Part shown: positions 15,261 to 22,123 of the stretch, piece by piece
How positions within the stretch are numbered: the first letter of the stretch is position 1
Layout: every line of letters begins with the position of its first letter
NCBI GenBank assembly: GCA_027296385.1
Contig: JAPUJD010000008.1
Coordinates: forward strand, 1 to 22,123
Length of the DNA: 22,123 nucleotides
Direction of reading: 5' to 3'
Origin: Acidobacteriota bacterium
GTDB taxonomy: Bacteria > Acidobacteriota > Thermoanaerobaculia > Multivoradales > JAHEKO01
Program-made: the position numbers and the translations under genes
Notes under the pieces: generated by a model
Seen by the model: only the letters and a program-made list of their open reading frames with translations
What the model was told of the DNA's origin: nothing
Databases searched by the model: none

Positions 15261-17618
15261 GTGCACACGCTCTATCGCTACGTTTCGCGCGAGCTGATCG
15301 GCCCCGTCACTCTCGGCACGGGCGTGTTCACGTTCCTGCTGCTCTTGCAGTTGCTCTACCGCCTGGCGCGGATGATCATCGTCAACGACGTGCCGGTGCT
15401 CCAGGTCGGCATGCTGCTGCTGCGGTCGCTGCCTAACATTCTGGTGTTGACCGTTCCGATGGGGCTGCTCTTCGGCATCCTCGTCGGCATGGGGCGGCTA
15501 GCCGCCGACAGCGAGCTCACCGCCATGCGAGCCGCGGGCATCAGCCTCACCCAGCTCTATCGGCCGATCTTTCGCCTCTCGGTGACCCTGATGTTCGTCA
15601 CCGGGGTGCTCTATCTGTTCATCCTGCCGCGGGCCAATTCCGCCGTCCAGCTCCAGTTTCTCGAAATCTCTGCCAACAGCCCGACCAAACAGGTCCAGGC
15701 TCGCCAGTTCTACGAGGAGTGGGAGGGCAAGATCCTCTACGTCTTCGACGCTCCGACGGACGAGGACAGATGGTACGGCGTGTTTCTGGCCGAGGATCTG
15801 CCGAGCGGCGTCACCAAGGTGACGACCGCGCGCTCGGGCGAGCTGCGCCTCGACGTCGCCAACGACCGGTTGCTCTTGGTACTGGACAGCCCGGTGACGC
15901 ACGAGGTCAATCTGGAAGACCCCGAGCGCTACGACACCACGGCGTTCGAAACGTCGAGCCAGGTTCTCGAGGACCACTTCACCGCCAACCAGCGCCAGAA
16001 GTTCGGGTTCTCCAAGGACGCGCGTTCGATGACGTTCGAAGAGCTCCTCGCACAGCGGGCACGAACCCGCAACTCACCCCAGCTCAGGCGCACCGCCGAG
16101 GTCGAGCTCCACAAGCGCTTCGCCATCCCCATGGTGTGCCTGGTCTTCGCCCTGCTCGCCCTGCCGCTCGCGGTCTCGGCACAGCGCTCCTCCGGGCGCT
16201 CCTCCGGCTTCGCGTTATCGGTCGGCATCATCGTTCTCTATTGGATCCTGCTCGCCAACGGCGAGGACGCGGCCGTGAGCGGCAGGTGGCCAGTGGGACC
16301 GTCGATCTGGTTCGCCAACGCCGTGCTCGCCGTCGCCGGCCTTTTCCTCCTCTGGCGCCGCAATAGCGATCGCACAGTCTTCGGGGATTTCGGCCGCCTC
16401 GCTCGGTTTGTGCGCCGGCTCACGAGCCGCCGGGACCGTGGCGCGCAGAGCCCCGAGCGGCGAGCGACGAGCGCCGCGAAAAGCGAGCGACAGCGGGCTC
16501 TGACTGTGCGGCTCCCCCACTTCGGCCGGGGCATGCCGAGCCTGCTCGACCGCTACGTCTTCCGCACTTTCCTCGGCATCTTCTCCCTGGTCCAGTGCTC
16601 CCTCATTGCAGTGTTCCTGATCTCCAACCTGACGGAGACGATGGGCGAGATCCTCGAGAATGAGATCGCCGGAGAAGTCGTCTTCGACTACTTCAAGTAT
16701 CTTTCGCTCCAGGTCTTCTACGACGTAGCGCCCATCGCCGTGCTGCTGACCACCCTGATCACCTTCGGCCTGTTCTCGCGAACCAACGAGATCACCGCCG
16801 TCAAGGCGCTCGGGATCTCGCTCTACCGCCTCTCGATTCCCGCCGCCGTCGCCGCGGCCTGCGTCATGCTGGTGAGCTTCGCCCTCGAGGCGGCGATCCT
16901 GCCGGCGTCGAATCAGAAGGTCGCTCGCCTCAAAGACCAGATTCGAGGCGAGAAGATCCGCACCTATCGCCGCGCCGACCGCAACTGGCTCTTCGGCCAG
17001 GGCCGCTACATCTACAACTACCGAGCCTACGACGCGGAGACTCAGGCCTTGCACAATCTGCAGGTCTTCGAGTTCGACGAGAATACCTTCGAGCTGACCC
17101 GCCGCCTCTACTCGGCGCGAGCCCAGTACATTGGCGACGCTTGGCTCTTCGAGGCGGGCTGGACGGCACAGTTCTCCGGCGGCAAGGTTCTCGACTTCAA
17201 GGCGTTCGACACACCGGCCATCGATGCCTACCCAGAGACCCCGGAATACTTCGAGTCTGAGTTTCGCCGCCCGAGCTCGCTCTCGTATCCCGAGCTCAAG
17301 AAGTACATCACCGACATCGAAGGCAGCGGCCGCAGCGTGCCGGAAATGAGAATCGAGCTCTACAAGAAGATCTCCAACCCGGTCGTGTGCCTGGTGATGG
17401 CGCTCGTGGCTCTGCCCTTCTCCTTCCGCCTCGGCAAGCGCGGGGCACTCTACGGCGCCGGGTTCGGCGTCATTCTCGGCATGGTCTTCTTCGGCGTGCT
17501 CGCTTTCTGCACCACCCTCGGCGAAACCGGTGCCCTACCCCCGGCGATCGCCGTCTGGAGCCCCAACGTGGCGTTCGCGCTCTGCGCTGTCTATCTGTTT
17601 CTGGGCATAGAGACCTAG
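15261..17618 (+). CDS. LptF-LptG fusion permease of the LPS exporter
   Basis: A 785-residue inner-membrane protein containing two YjgP/YjgQ permease halves in one chain; in most diderms LptF and LptG are separate proteins of about 360 residues. Half 1 (1-366) starts LYRYVSRELIGPVTLGTG, with membrane helices near 15-38, 50-80 and 103-122, a periplasmic beta-jellyroll at about 125-285 and helices near 288-306, 316-334 and 348-366. A basic linker (about 367-424, rich in Arg/Ser) follows. Half 2 starts LLDRYVFRTFLGIF (428 on), with the same order of three helices, jellyroll and three helices. Coupling-helix motifs that contact LptB appear in both (SELTAMRAAGIS at 84-95, NEITAVKALGIS at 509-520). 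Six helices per half put the linker in the cytoplasm. The GTG at 15261 gives the family N-terminus. LptB is encoded at 2663-3394. Confidence 0.92.
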   Translation: MHTLYRYVSRELIGPVTLGTGVFTFLLLLQLLYRLARMIIVNDVPVLQVGMLLLRSLPNILVLTVPMGLLFGILVGMGRLAADSELTAMRAAGISLTQLYRPIFRLSVTLMFVTGVLYLFILPRANSAVQLQFLEISANSPTKQVQARQFYEEWEGKILYVFDAPTDEDRWYGVFLAEDLPSGVTKVTTARSGELRLDVANDRLLLVLDSPVTHEVNLEDPERYDTTAFETSSQVLEDHFTANQRQKFGFSKDARSMTFEELLAQRARTRNSPQLRRTAEVELHKRFAIPMVCLVFALLALPLAVSAQRSSGRSSGFALSVGIIVLYWILLANGEDAAVSGRWPVGPSIWFANAVLAVAGLFLLWRRNSDRTVFGDFGRLARFVRRLTSRRDRGAQSPERRATSAAKSERQRALTVRLPHFGRGMPSLLDRYVFRTFLGIFSLVQCSLIAVFLISNLTETMGEILENEIAGEVVFDYFKYLSLQVFYDVAPIAVLLTTLITFGLFSRTNEITAVKALGISLYRLSIPAAVAAACVMLVSFALEAAILPASNQKVARLKDQIRGEKIRTYRRADRNWLFGQGRYIYNYRAYDAETQALHNLQVFEFDENTFELTRRLYSARAQYIGDAWLFEAGWTAQFSGGKVLDFKAFDTPAIDAYPETPEYFESEFRRPSSLSYPELKKYITDIEGSGRSVPEMRIELYKKISNPVVCLVMALVALPFSFRLGKRGALYGAGFGVILGMVFFGVLAFCTTLGETGALPPAIAVWSPNVAFALCAVYLFLGIET

Positions 17619-17675
17619 CAGCTCGTGGCAGAAGTCGTGCGAGTCGCGTGGCACGGCTCTCAGAGCTCTCCGTCC

Positions 17676-18911
17676 TTAGAACCGCGACAGATCGCGCCCG
17701 AAAAGCCGAGCCTTGATCCAGTCGAAGAGGACCTTCACCTTGTTGGCCGGGCTGACCAGTTTCGTCAGGTAGACCGAGCGCCAGAAGAGCCAGGCGGTGC
17801 GACCGCTCCACTGCGTGTTCGGGAGGTCGGCCAAGGCTTTGCCGCCCCCGATGTAGGCCAGCATTCCCCTGCGCTTGTAGCCGAAGGGCTGCAGCTCCCC
17901 CTTGCGCCTCAGGACCTCGGCCAGGTAGCTACCCTGCTGCTGCGCCACCTGCGCCGTCGCCGGCAGCGGTGGATCACCGCAGGCAGCGCAATCACCCACG
18001 GCATAGACGTTCGCGCGAGTGGACACTCGTAGGTAGCGATCGACGATCACCCGGCCGTCGCTCGCGGTCGGCAGGCCGAGATCCGCGATCAGGGGCACCG
18101 GCGCGTTGCCCCCGGCCCAGATCACGAGCCCGTAGCGTAGGGTGCGGCCGTCCTCGAAGAAGATCTCGGATGACTCGATCCGAGCCACCGGCGACCCGGT
18201 TCGGACCTCGATGCCCTCGCGCTGGAAGTGGCGCCGCGTGTACTCGCTCAGGGCGTGGTCGAAGCTCCCGAGGAGCCGCTCGCCGGCCTCGAGGAGGACC
18301 AGTCGCGCCACTGGTGCCAGCGCCGGGAAGGCCTTGTGCAGCTCCCTGGCCAGCAGGTCCTGGATCTCCGCCGCCACCTCGACACCCGTCGGGCCACCAC
18401 CAACGACCACGAAGCGCAGCCGGCGTTCGACCTCGGCCAACGGCAGCCCCGGGATGTCGGCGCCGGCGAAGCGCTCGAGCACCGCTCGGCGCATGGCTCG
18501 ACCATCCTCTACGCTAGCCAGGGAGAGAGCGAATCGTTCGACTCCCGAGATGCCGTAGTTGCTTACCGCCGCACCCACCGCCAGCACCAGAACGTCGTAC
18601 TCGATCTCGAAGCACTCCTCCCCCACCGCCGAGCAGCAGGCGACGCGACGCGCATCGAAATCGACCTGCTCGGCCGCGGCCTCGAGCAGATGCGCGTGCC
18701 GCTGGCGCCGCCGCAGGGGCTCGAGAATGCTGCGGAATTCGACGCTGCCGCTCACCGCCGAGGGCAGGAGTGGGGTGAAGAGGAAGTAGTTGCGGGGACT
18801 GACGACCGTCACCTCGAGCGGTGAGCGGCGCAGCGCACGAATCAGGGAGTAACCGCCGAACCCGCTTCCCAGCACCACGAGCTTGCGTGGTTTGAGTCTC
18901 TTGTTGGCCAC
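17676..18911 (-). CDS. Type II NADH dehydrogenase (NDH-2 family flavoprotein)
   Basis: Single-subunit, non-proton-pumping NADH:quinone oxidoreductase at the cytoplasmic face of the membrane. The 411 residues show the FAD dinucleotide fold VLGSGFGGY (13-21), NYFLFTPLLPSAVSG (41-55, typical of NDH-2), the NADH fold VVVGGGPTGVEVAAE (168-182), the second FAD motif VYAVGDCAA (302-310) and the quinone-site AQVAQQQGSYLAE (320-332). The C-terminus (373-411, WLFWRSVYLTKL then VKVLFDWIKARLFGRD) is amphipathic and basic, fitting peripheral membrane attachment. The start is GTG at 18911. It is divergent from the membrane protein at 18962 (50 bp between starts) and convergent with lptFG (57 bp between stops). 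A related pyridine-nucleotide oxidoreductase is the alternative. Confidence 0.88.
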   Translation of the reverse strand: MANKRLKPRKLVVLGSGFGGYSLIRALRRSPLEVTVVSPRNYFLFTPLLPSAVSGSVEFRSILEPLRRRQRHAHLLEAAAEQVDFDARRVACCSAVGEECFEIEYDVLVLAVGAAVSNYGISGVERFALSLASVEDGRAMRRAVLERFAGADIPGLPLAEVERRLRFVVVGGGPTGVEVAAEIQDLLARELHKAFPALAPVARLVLLEAGERLLGSFDHALSEYTRRHFQREGIEVRTGSPVARIESSEIFFEDGRTLRYGLVIWAGGNAPVPLIADLGLPTASDGRVIVDRYLRVSTRANVYAVGDCAACGDPPLPATAQVAQQQGSYLAEVLRRKGELQPFGYKRRGMLAYIGGGKALADLPNTQWSGRTAWLFWRSVYLTKLVSPANKVKVLFDWIKARLFGRDLSRF

Positions 18912-18961
18912 AGCCCGGCTACGCTATCGCAGCCGCTACGCCGCGCCAGGCCCCTGATAGC
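18912..18961. promoter_or_regulatory. 50-bp divergent promoter region between NDH-2 and membrane-protein genes
   Basis: Both divergent genes must start within or near this short gap, if they are not read from further away. On the minus strand TAGCGT (complement of 18921-18926) lies 9 bp before the NDH-2 GTG; on the plus strand TACGCT (18920-18925) lies about 36 bp before the ATG at 18962. Neither gene has a Shine-Dalgarno. No clear -35 was found. Confidence 0.3.
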
Positions 18962-19789
18962 ATGCCAGGCGCCGTGGGCATCTTCTTTCTCTTTCTTCTC
19001 GCCCTCGCCGCCGGCTCACTCTCCACCCTGTTTTGGATCCCGGAGGACGATCTCGGCCGGGGTTATTTCCAGACCAACGCACTCATCGTCCTAGGGCTGC
19101 TCGGACTGGCGACGGCTTTGCTGCTGTTCGACGGCGTAGCGCCCTTCGGCGACTCGGCGACCGCCGGGCGCTGGGCCGTGCTGAGTGCCCTGGCCGCCGC
19201 CTTCGGCTACTACGCGGGCGTCTGGCGCCAGACCTGGCACGGTGCACGCCTCGCCGCCGGGCTCACGCTGGCCGCCGCCACGGCGGCCCTGTGGCTCGCC
19301 GGCCGTGCGCTCGTGGTGCCGCTCTCCGCCCTGCCCTACCACCAACCGCTGCTGGCGGCGAACCTTCTCACCTCCGCTCTGGTGCTCGGCTGGGCCGTCA
19401 TCACCATGCTGCTCGGCCACTGGTATCTGGTGGCGCCCAAGCTGACGTTCAGACACCTGATCGTCTACTGCTGGGTCTTGCTCGGCGTGGTCGTGGCCCG
19501 TTGCGTGGCCGTCATCCTGACCCTCACCTCGGCCGGCCTGGTCGACCGCTTTGCCGAGCCCAACCCTTGGCGCCTGCTGACCGGCTTCGAGGGGCAGGGC
19601 ATGTTCTTCTGGTTCCGGATCCTCTGGGGGCTGGGCATTCCACTGACGCTCGCCTTGATGTCGCTCTCCTGCGCCCGGCAGCGCTCCAATCAATCGGCCA
19701 CCGGCATCCTCTACGTCCTCGTCGTCGGCGTCCTGATCGGCGAGATCACGGCCTACTACCTGAGCGCCACCACCGGAGTGCCGGTCTAG
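18962..19789 (+). CDS. Conserved-looking eight-helix membrane protein, function unknown
   Basis: I do not recognise a named family for this 275-residue protein. Eight hydrophobic segments lie near 5-26, 38-56, 70-88, 96-118, 130-152, 164-192, 213-235 and 247-268. Polar residues sit in or at helices: H127 (PYHQPLL), H153 (LLGHWYLVAP), R180, R219 (FWFRILWG), Q239 and E261. The histidines could bind heme or a metal, but no canonical cytochrome motif is present. The segment SNQSATGILYVLVVGVLIGE looks strongly constrained. The ATG at 18962 has no Shine-Dalgarno. It is divergent from NDH-2 and 20 bp upstream of the zinc-ribbon gene. A link to respiration is suggested only by the NDH-2 neighbour. 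Confidence 0.8.
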   Translation: MPGAVGIFFLFLLALAAGSLSTLFWIPEDDLGRGYFQTNALIVLGLLGLATALLLFDGVAPFGDSATAGRWAVLSALAAAFGYYAGVWRQTWHGARLAAGLTLAAATAALWLAGRALVVPLSALPYHQPLLAANLLTSALVLGWAVITMLLGHWYLVAPKLTFRHLIVYCWVLLGVVVARCVAVILTLTSAGLVDRFAEPNPWRLLTGFEGQGMFFWFRILWGLGIPLTLALMSLSCARQRSNQSATGILYVLVVGVLIGEITAYYLSATTGVPV

Positions 19790-19809
19790 TGTCGGAGACA
19801 CGACGCTAG

Positions 19810-20265
19810 GTGCGCATACGGACACAATGTAAGTCCTGCGGGCTTCCGTTCCGCGACGTGCTGACGCGCGACACCGAGGTAGTGGGCTGCCCCGGTTGCG
19901 GCGAGAGTCGCGCGGTCGACCTGGCAGGCTGGCCGGAGGATGCACCGGAGACGGTTACCTTCTGCCCGGTCTGTGCCTGCAAACATCTCTACCGACAGCG
20001 TGACGTCAACCGCGGGTTCGGCTGCCTCCTGGTTGCGATCGGCGCGGTGCTCGTGCCGTGGACCTACGGCTTGTCGTTGGTGCTCCTGGCGGGCGTCGAC
20101 TTCTGGCTGTACTTCAAACTCGGCCAGTCGGTCGTCTGCTATCGCTGCGACACGGTCTATCGCGACGCCAGGCCCGGCCCCCGGCAGGGCGAGTTCGATC
20201 TGCTCAAGCACGACGTGCTCAAATACGGCAAAACCTGGCAGGAAGTCGACCTGGCGGGGAGCTAG
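19810..20265 (+). CDS. Zinc-ribbon protein with internal membrane hairpin, function unknown
   Basis: A 151-residue protein with no family name known to me. Four CxxC knuckles are visible: C7/C10, C27/C30, C52/C55 (then C57) and C110/C113. The first two make one N-terminal ribbon of about 35 residues. The other two flank two hydrophobic helices at about 70-86 and 88-105, so the second ribbon would be closed only when the membrane hairpin folds back. Both knuckles of that pair would face the same side, probably the cytoplasm. The C-terminus (about 127-151) is charged, with EFDLLKHDVLKYGKTWQEVD. The GTG at 19810 follows the membrane-protein stop by 20 bp with no clear Shine-Dalgarno; an operon with that gene is likely. 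The stop lies 10 bp from the end of ahcY on the other strand. Confidence 0.75.
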   Translation: MRIRTQCKSCGLPFRDVLTRDTEVVGCPGCGESRAVDLAGWPEDAPETVTFCPVCACKHLYRQRDVNRGFGCLLVAIGAVLVPWTYGLSLVLLAGVDFWLYFKLGQSVVCYRCDTVYRDARPGPRQGEFDLLKHDVLKYGKTWQEVDLAGS

Positions 20266-20275
20266 ATCAGGCTGG

Positions 20276-21544
20276 CTAGGTCCCCTCCTCCCAGGAGGCC
20301 TGGTACTCACGCTGCTCGTCGGTCAACTTCTCGATCTCGATGCCGAGCGACTCGAGCTTGAGTGTCGCCACCGCGTGGTCGAGGCCTTGCGGCAGCTGAT
20401 GCACGCCGGCCTCGAGGGAGCTGTGGGTCAATAGCTCCACCGCCTGGGCCTGGTTGGCGAAGCTCATGTCCATCACCGCCGCGGGATGCCCCTCGGCGGC
20501 AGTGAAGTTGATCAAGCGTCCCTCACCCAAGAGGTAGAGGCGTCGCCCGTCGAGCAGCCGGAACTCCTCGACCAGAGGGCGAACCTCGGTCTGCTCCTGG
20601 GCCAGCTCTGCGAGTCCCGGTAGGTCGAGCTCGACGTCGAAGTGTCCGCAGTTGCAGATGATCACGCCATCCTTCATCGCGTTGAAGTGCCGCTTGCTGA
20701 TGACGTGCTTGTTGCCTGTGGCCGTGATGAAGATGTCGCCTAGCGGCGCCGCCTTGGCCATCGACATGACCCGACAGCCGTCGAGCAGCGCTTCTAGAGC
20801 CCGCACCGGCGCGACGTCGATCACCACGACCGATGCGCCGAGACCGGCCGCTCGGCTGGCGACACCGCGCCCGGCCCAGCCGTATCCCACGACGACCACG
20901 GTCTTGCCGGCAATGAGTACGTTGGTGGCCCGGATGATGCCGTCAAGGGTACTCTGGCCGGTGCCGTAGCGGTTGTTGAACAGGTACTTGGTCTCGGAAT
21001 CGTTGACCGCGATGACCGGGAACTCGAGCGCCTCGTGGCGTGCCATCGCGCGCAGTCTGAGCACCCCGGTCGTGGTCTGCTCCGTGGCGCCGCGGATGCC
21101 ACCGAGGATCTCCGGCCGCTCCTTGTGCACGAGCGATATCAGGTCCGCTCCGTCGTCGAGCAGCAGGCTCGGTGCGGTGTCGAGGACGCTGTTGAGGGCC
21201 TGATAGTAGGCCTCTGTGTCCTCACCTCGGCGGGCGAAGACCGCGACGTCGTAGTCCGCCACCAAACTGGCCGCGACTTCGTCCTGGGTCGAAGAGGGGC
21301 TACTGGCCGAGAGCGCGATCTGGGCCCCGCCCTCACACAGCGTTCGCATCAGGTTCGCGGTCTCGCTGGTGATGTGCAGGCAGGCACCGACTCGGACTCC
21401 GGCGAGGGGCTTCTCGTCACGGAAACGCCGCCGGATTCCCCGCAGCACCGGCATGAGCTGGTCGGACCAGTCGATGCGTTGGTTTCCGGCTCCGGCCAGT
21501 CGCATGTCGGCGATCTCGGACGCTGCCTTCTGAGGAGAGCTCAT
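20276..21544 (-). CDS. ahcY: Adenosylhomocysteinase (short form)
   Basis: Hydrolyses S-adenosylhomocysteine to adenosine and homocysteine with bound NAD, relieving inhibition of methyltransferases. The 422 residues lack the roughly 40-residue insertion of the eukaryotic and proteobacterial enzyme and resemble the Thermotoga/archaeal type. Motifs: ACLHITSETANLMRTL (54-69), SSTQDEVAASL (84-94), LLDDGADL (128-135), NDSETKYLFNNRYGTGQS (181-198), the NAD fold VVGYGWAGRG (218-227), ICNCGHFDVE, and INFTAAEGHPAAVMDMSFANQ with the usual GHP. It ends LTDEQREYQASWEEGT, as in short forms, not with PxHYRY. It lies 51 bp downstream of metK on the same strand, so the two probably form a SAM-cycle operon. 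Confidence 0.96.
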   Translation of the reverse strand: MSSPQKAASEIADMRLAGAGNQRIDWSDQLMPVLRGIRRRFRDEKPLAGVRVGACLHITSETANLMRTLCEGGAQIALSASSPSSTQDEVAASLVADYDVAVFARRGEDTEAYYQALNSVLDTAPSLLLDDGADLISLVHKERPEILGGIRGATEQTTTGVLRLRAMARHEALEFPVIAVNDSETKYLFNNRYGTGQSTLDGIIRATNVLIAGKTVVVVGYGWAGRGVASRAAGLGASVVVIDVAPVRALEALLDGCRVMSMAKAAPLGDIFITATGNKHVISKRHFNAMKDGVIICNCGHFDVELDLPGLAELAQEQTEVRPLVEEFRLLDGRRLYLLGEGRLINFTAAEGHPAAVMDMSFANQAQAVELLTHSSLEAGVHQLPQGLDHAVATLKLESLGIEIEKLTDEQREYQASWEEGT

Positions 21545-21595
21545 GCTCGTAACTGTCGCCCTTCGCGGGACTGCCCAGCCGCTACTGCGTTGGAC

Positions 21596-22123
<528 letters not shown>

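Noticed and set aside
17625..18032. Plus-strand open frame of 135 codons after lptFG.
   Set aside because: It is antisense to the C-terminal part of NDH-2, and its protein has no motif.
19789..19801. Small inverted repeat GTGTC-GGA-GACAC between the membrane-protein and zinc-ribbon genes.
   Set aside because: Five base pairs with a three-base loop and no T-tract; too weak to call as a terminator or site.
20284..20298. Hairpin CCTCCT-CCC-AGGAGG near the end of ahcY and the zinc-ribbon gene, a possible terminator.
   Set aside because: It lies inside the ahcY coding region and no T-tract follows on either strand, so it is not supported as an intrinsic terminator.
21545..21595. A SAH or SAM riboswitch between metK and ahcY.
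   Set aside because: The gap is only 51 bp and I could not fold it into a known riboswitch pattern. The region upstream of metK is outside the window.

Overview
The window is a GC-rich, almost fully coding stretch of a chromosome from a diderm (LPS-exporting) bacterium. Sigma-54 beside a regulatory PTS with HPr kinase, two fused Lpt proteins, a stand-alone DUF151 protein and a short-form adenosylhomocysteinase together suggest Acidobacteriota or a relative (a Thermoanaerobaculia-like lineage would fit). That assignment is inference from gene content; no rRNA or other marker was compared. There are no tRNA, rRNA, CRISPR, IS or phage features, and nothing marks the DNA as recently transferred.

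Region 1 (1-13219, plus strand) is one tightly packed run of fifteen genes: recJ (3' end), an LptC/LptA-type fusion, lptB, rpoN, long-form hpf, ptsN, hprK, rapZ, a mannose-type EIIA, HPr, enzyme I, a cupin, a lipoprotein, miaB and a DUF151 protein. Eight of the junctions overlap and the remaining gaps are 18 bp or less, so it reads as one operon or a few nested ones. It joins LPS export to the sigma-54 / PTS-Ntr / HPr-kinase / RapZ regulatory block. EI, HPr and EIIA-Ntr keep their phosphorylation histidines, HPr also keeps the Ser46 that HPr kinase targets, and no sugar permease (EIIB/EIIC) is present, so this looks like a purely regulatory phosphorelay. The mannose-type EIIA lacks its active-site histidine (Arg9 instead).

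Region 2 (13220-15260) begins with a 146-bp intergenic region rich in dyad symmetry and holding a good sigma-70-type promoter, followed by parA and parB, and then a 163-bp intergenic region with an unusually AT-rich promoter-like element.

Region 3 (15261-17618) is a single 785-residue protein carrying two complete LptF/LptG-type permease halves joined by a basic linker. With the LptC/LptA fusion and LptB, the window seems to encode the inner-membrane and much of the periplasmic part of the LPS exporter in three polypeptides.

Region 4 (17676-22123) has a type II NADH dehydrogenase (minus) divergent from an uncharacterised eight-helix membrane protein and a zinc-ribbon membrane protein (plus). 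These converge on ahcY and metK (minus, metK cut by the window end), two enzymes of the SAM cycle.

The main points for follow-up are the two Lpt fusions, the EIIA without its histidine, the zinc-ribbon protein with a membrane hairpin inside it, and the structured intergenic DNA before parA and lptFG.
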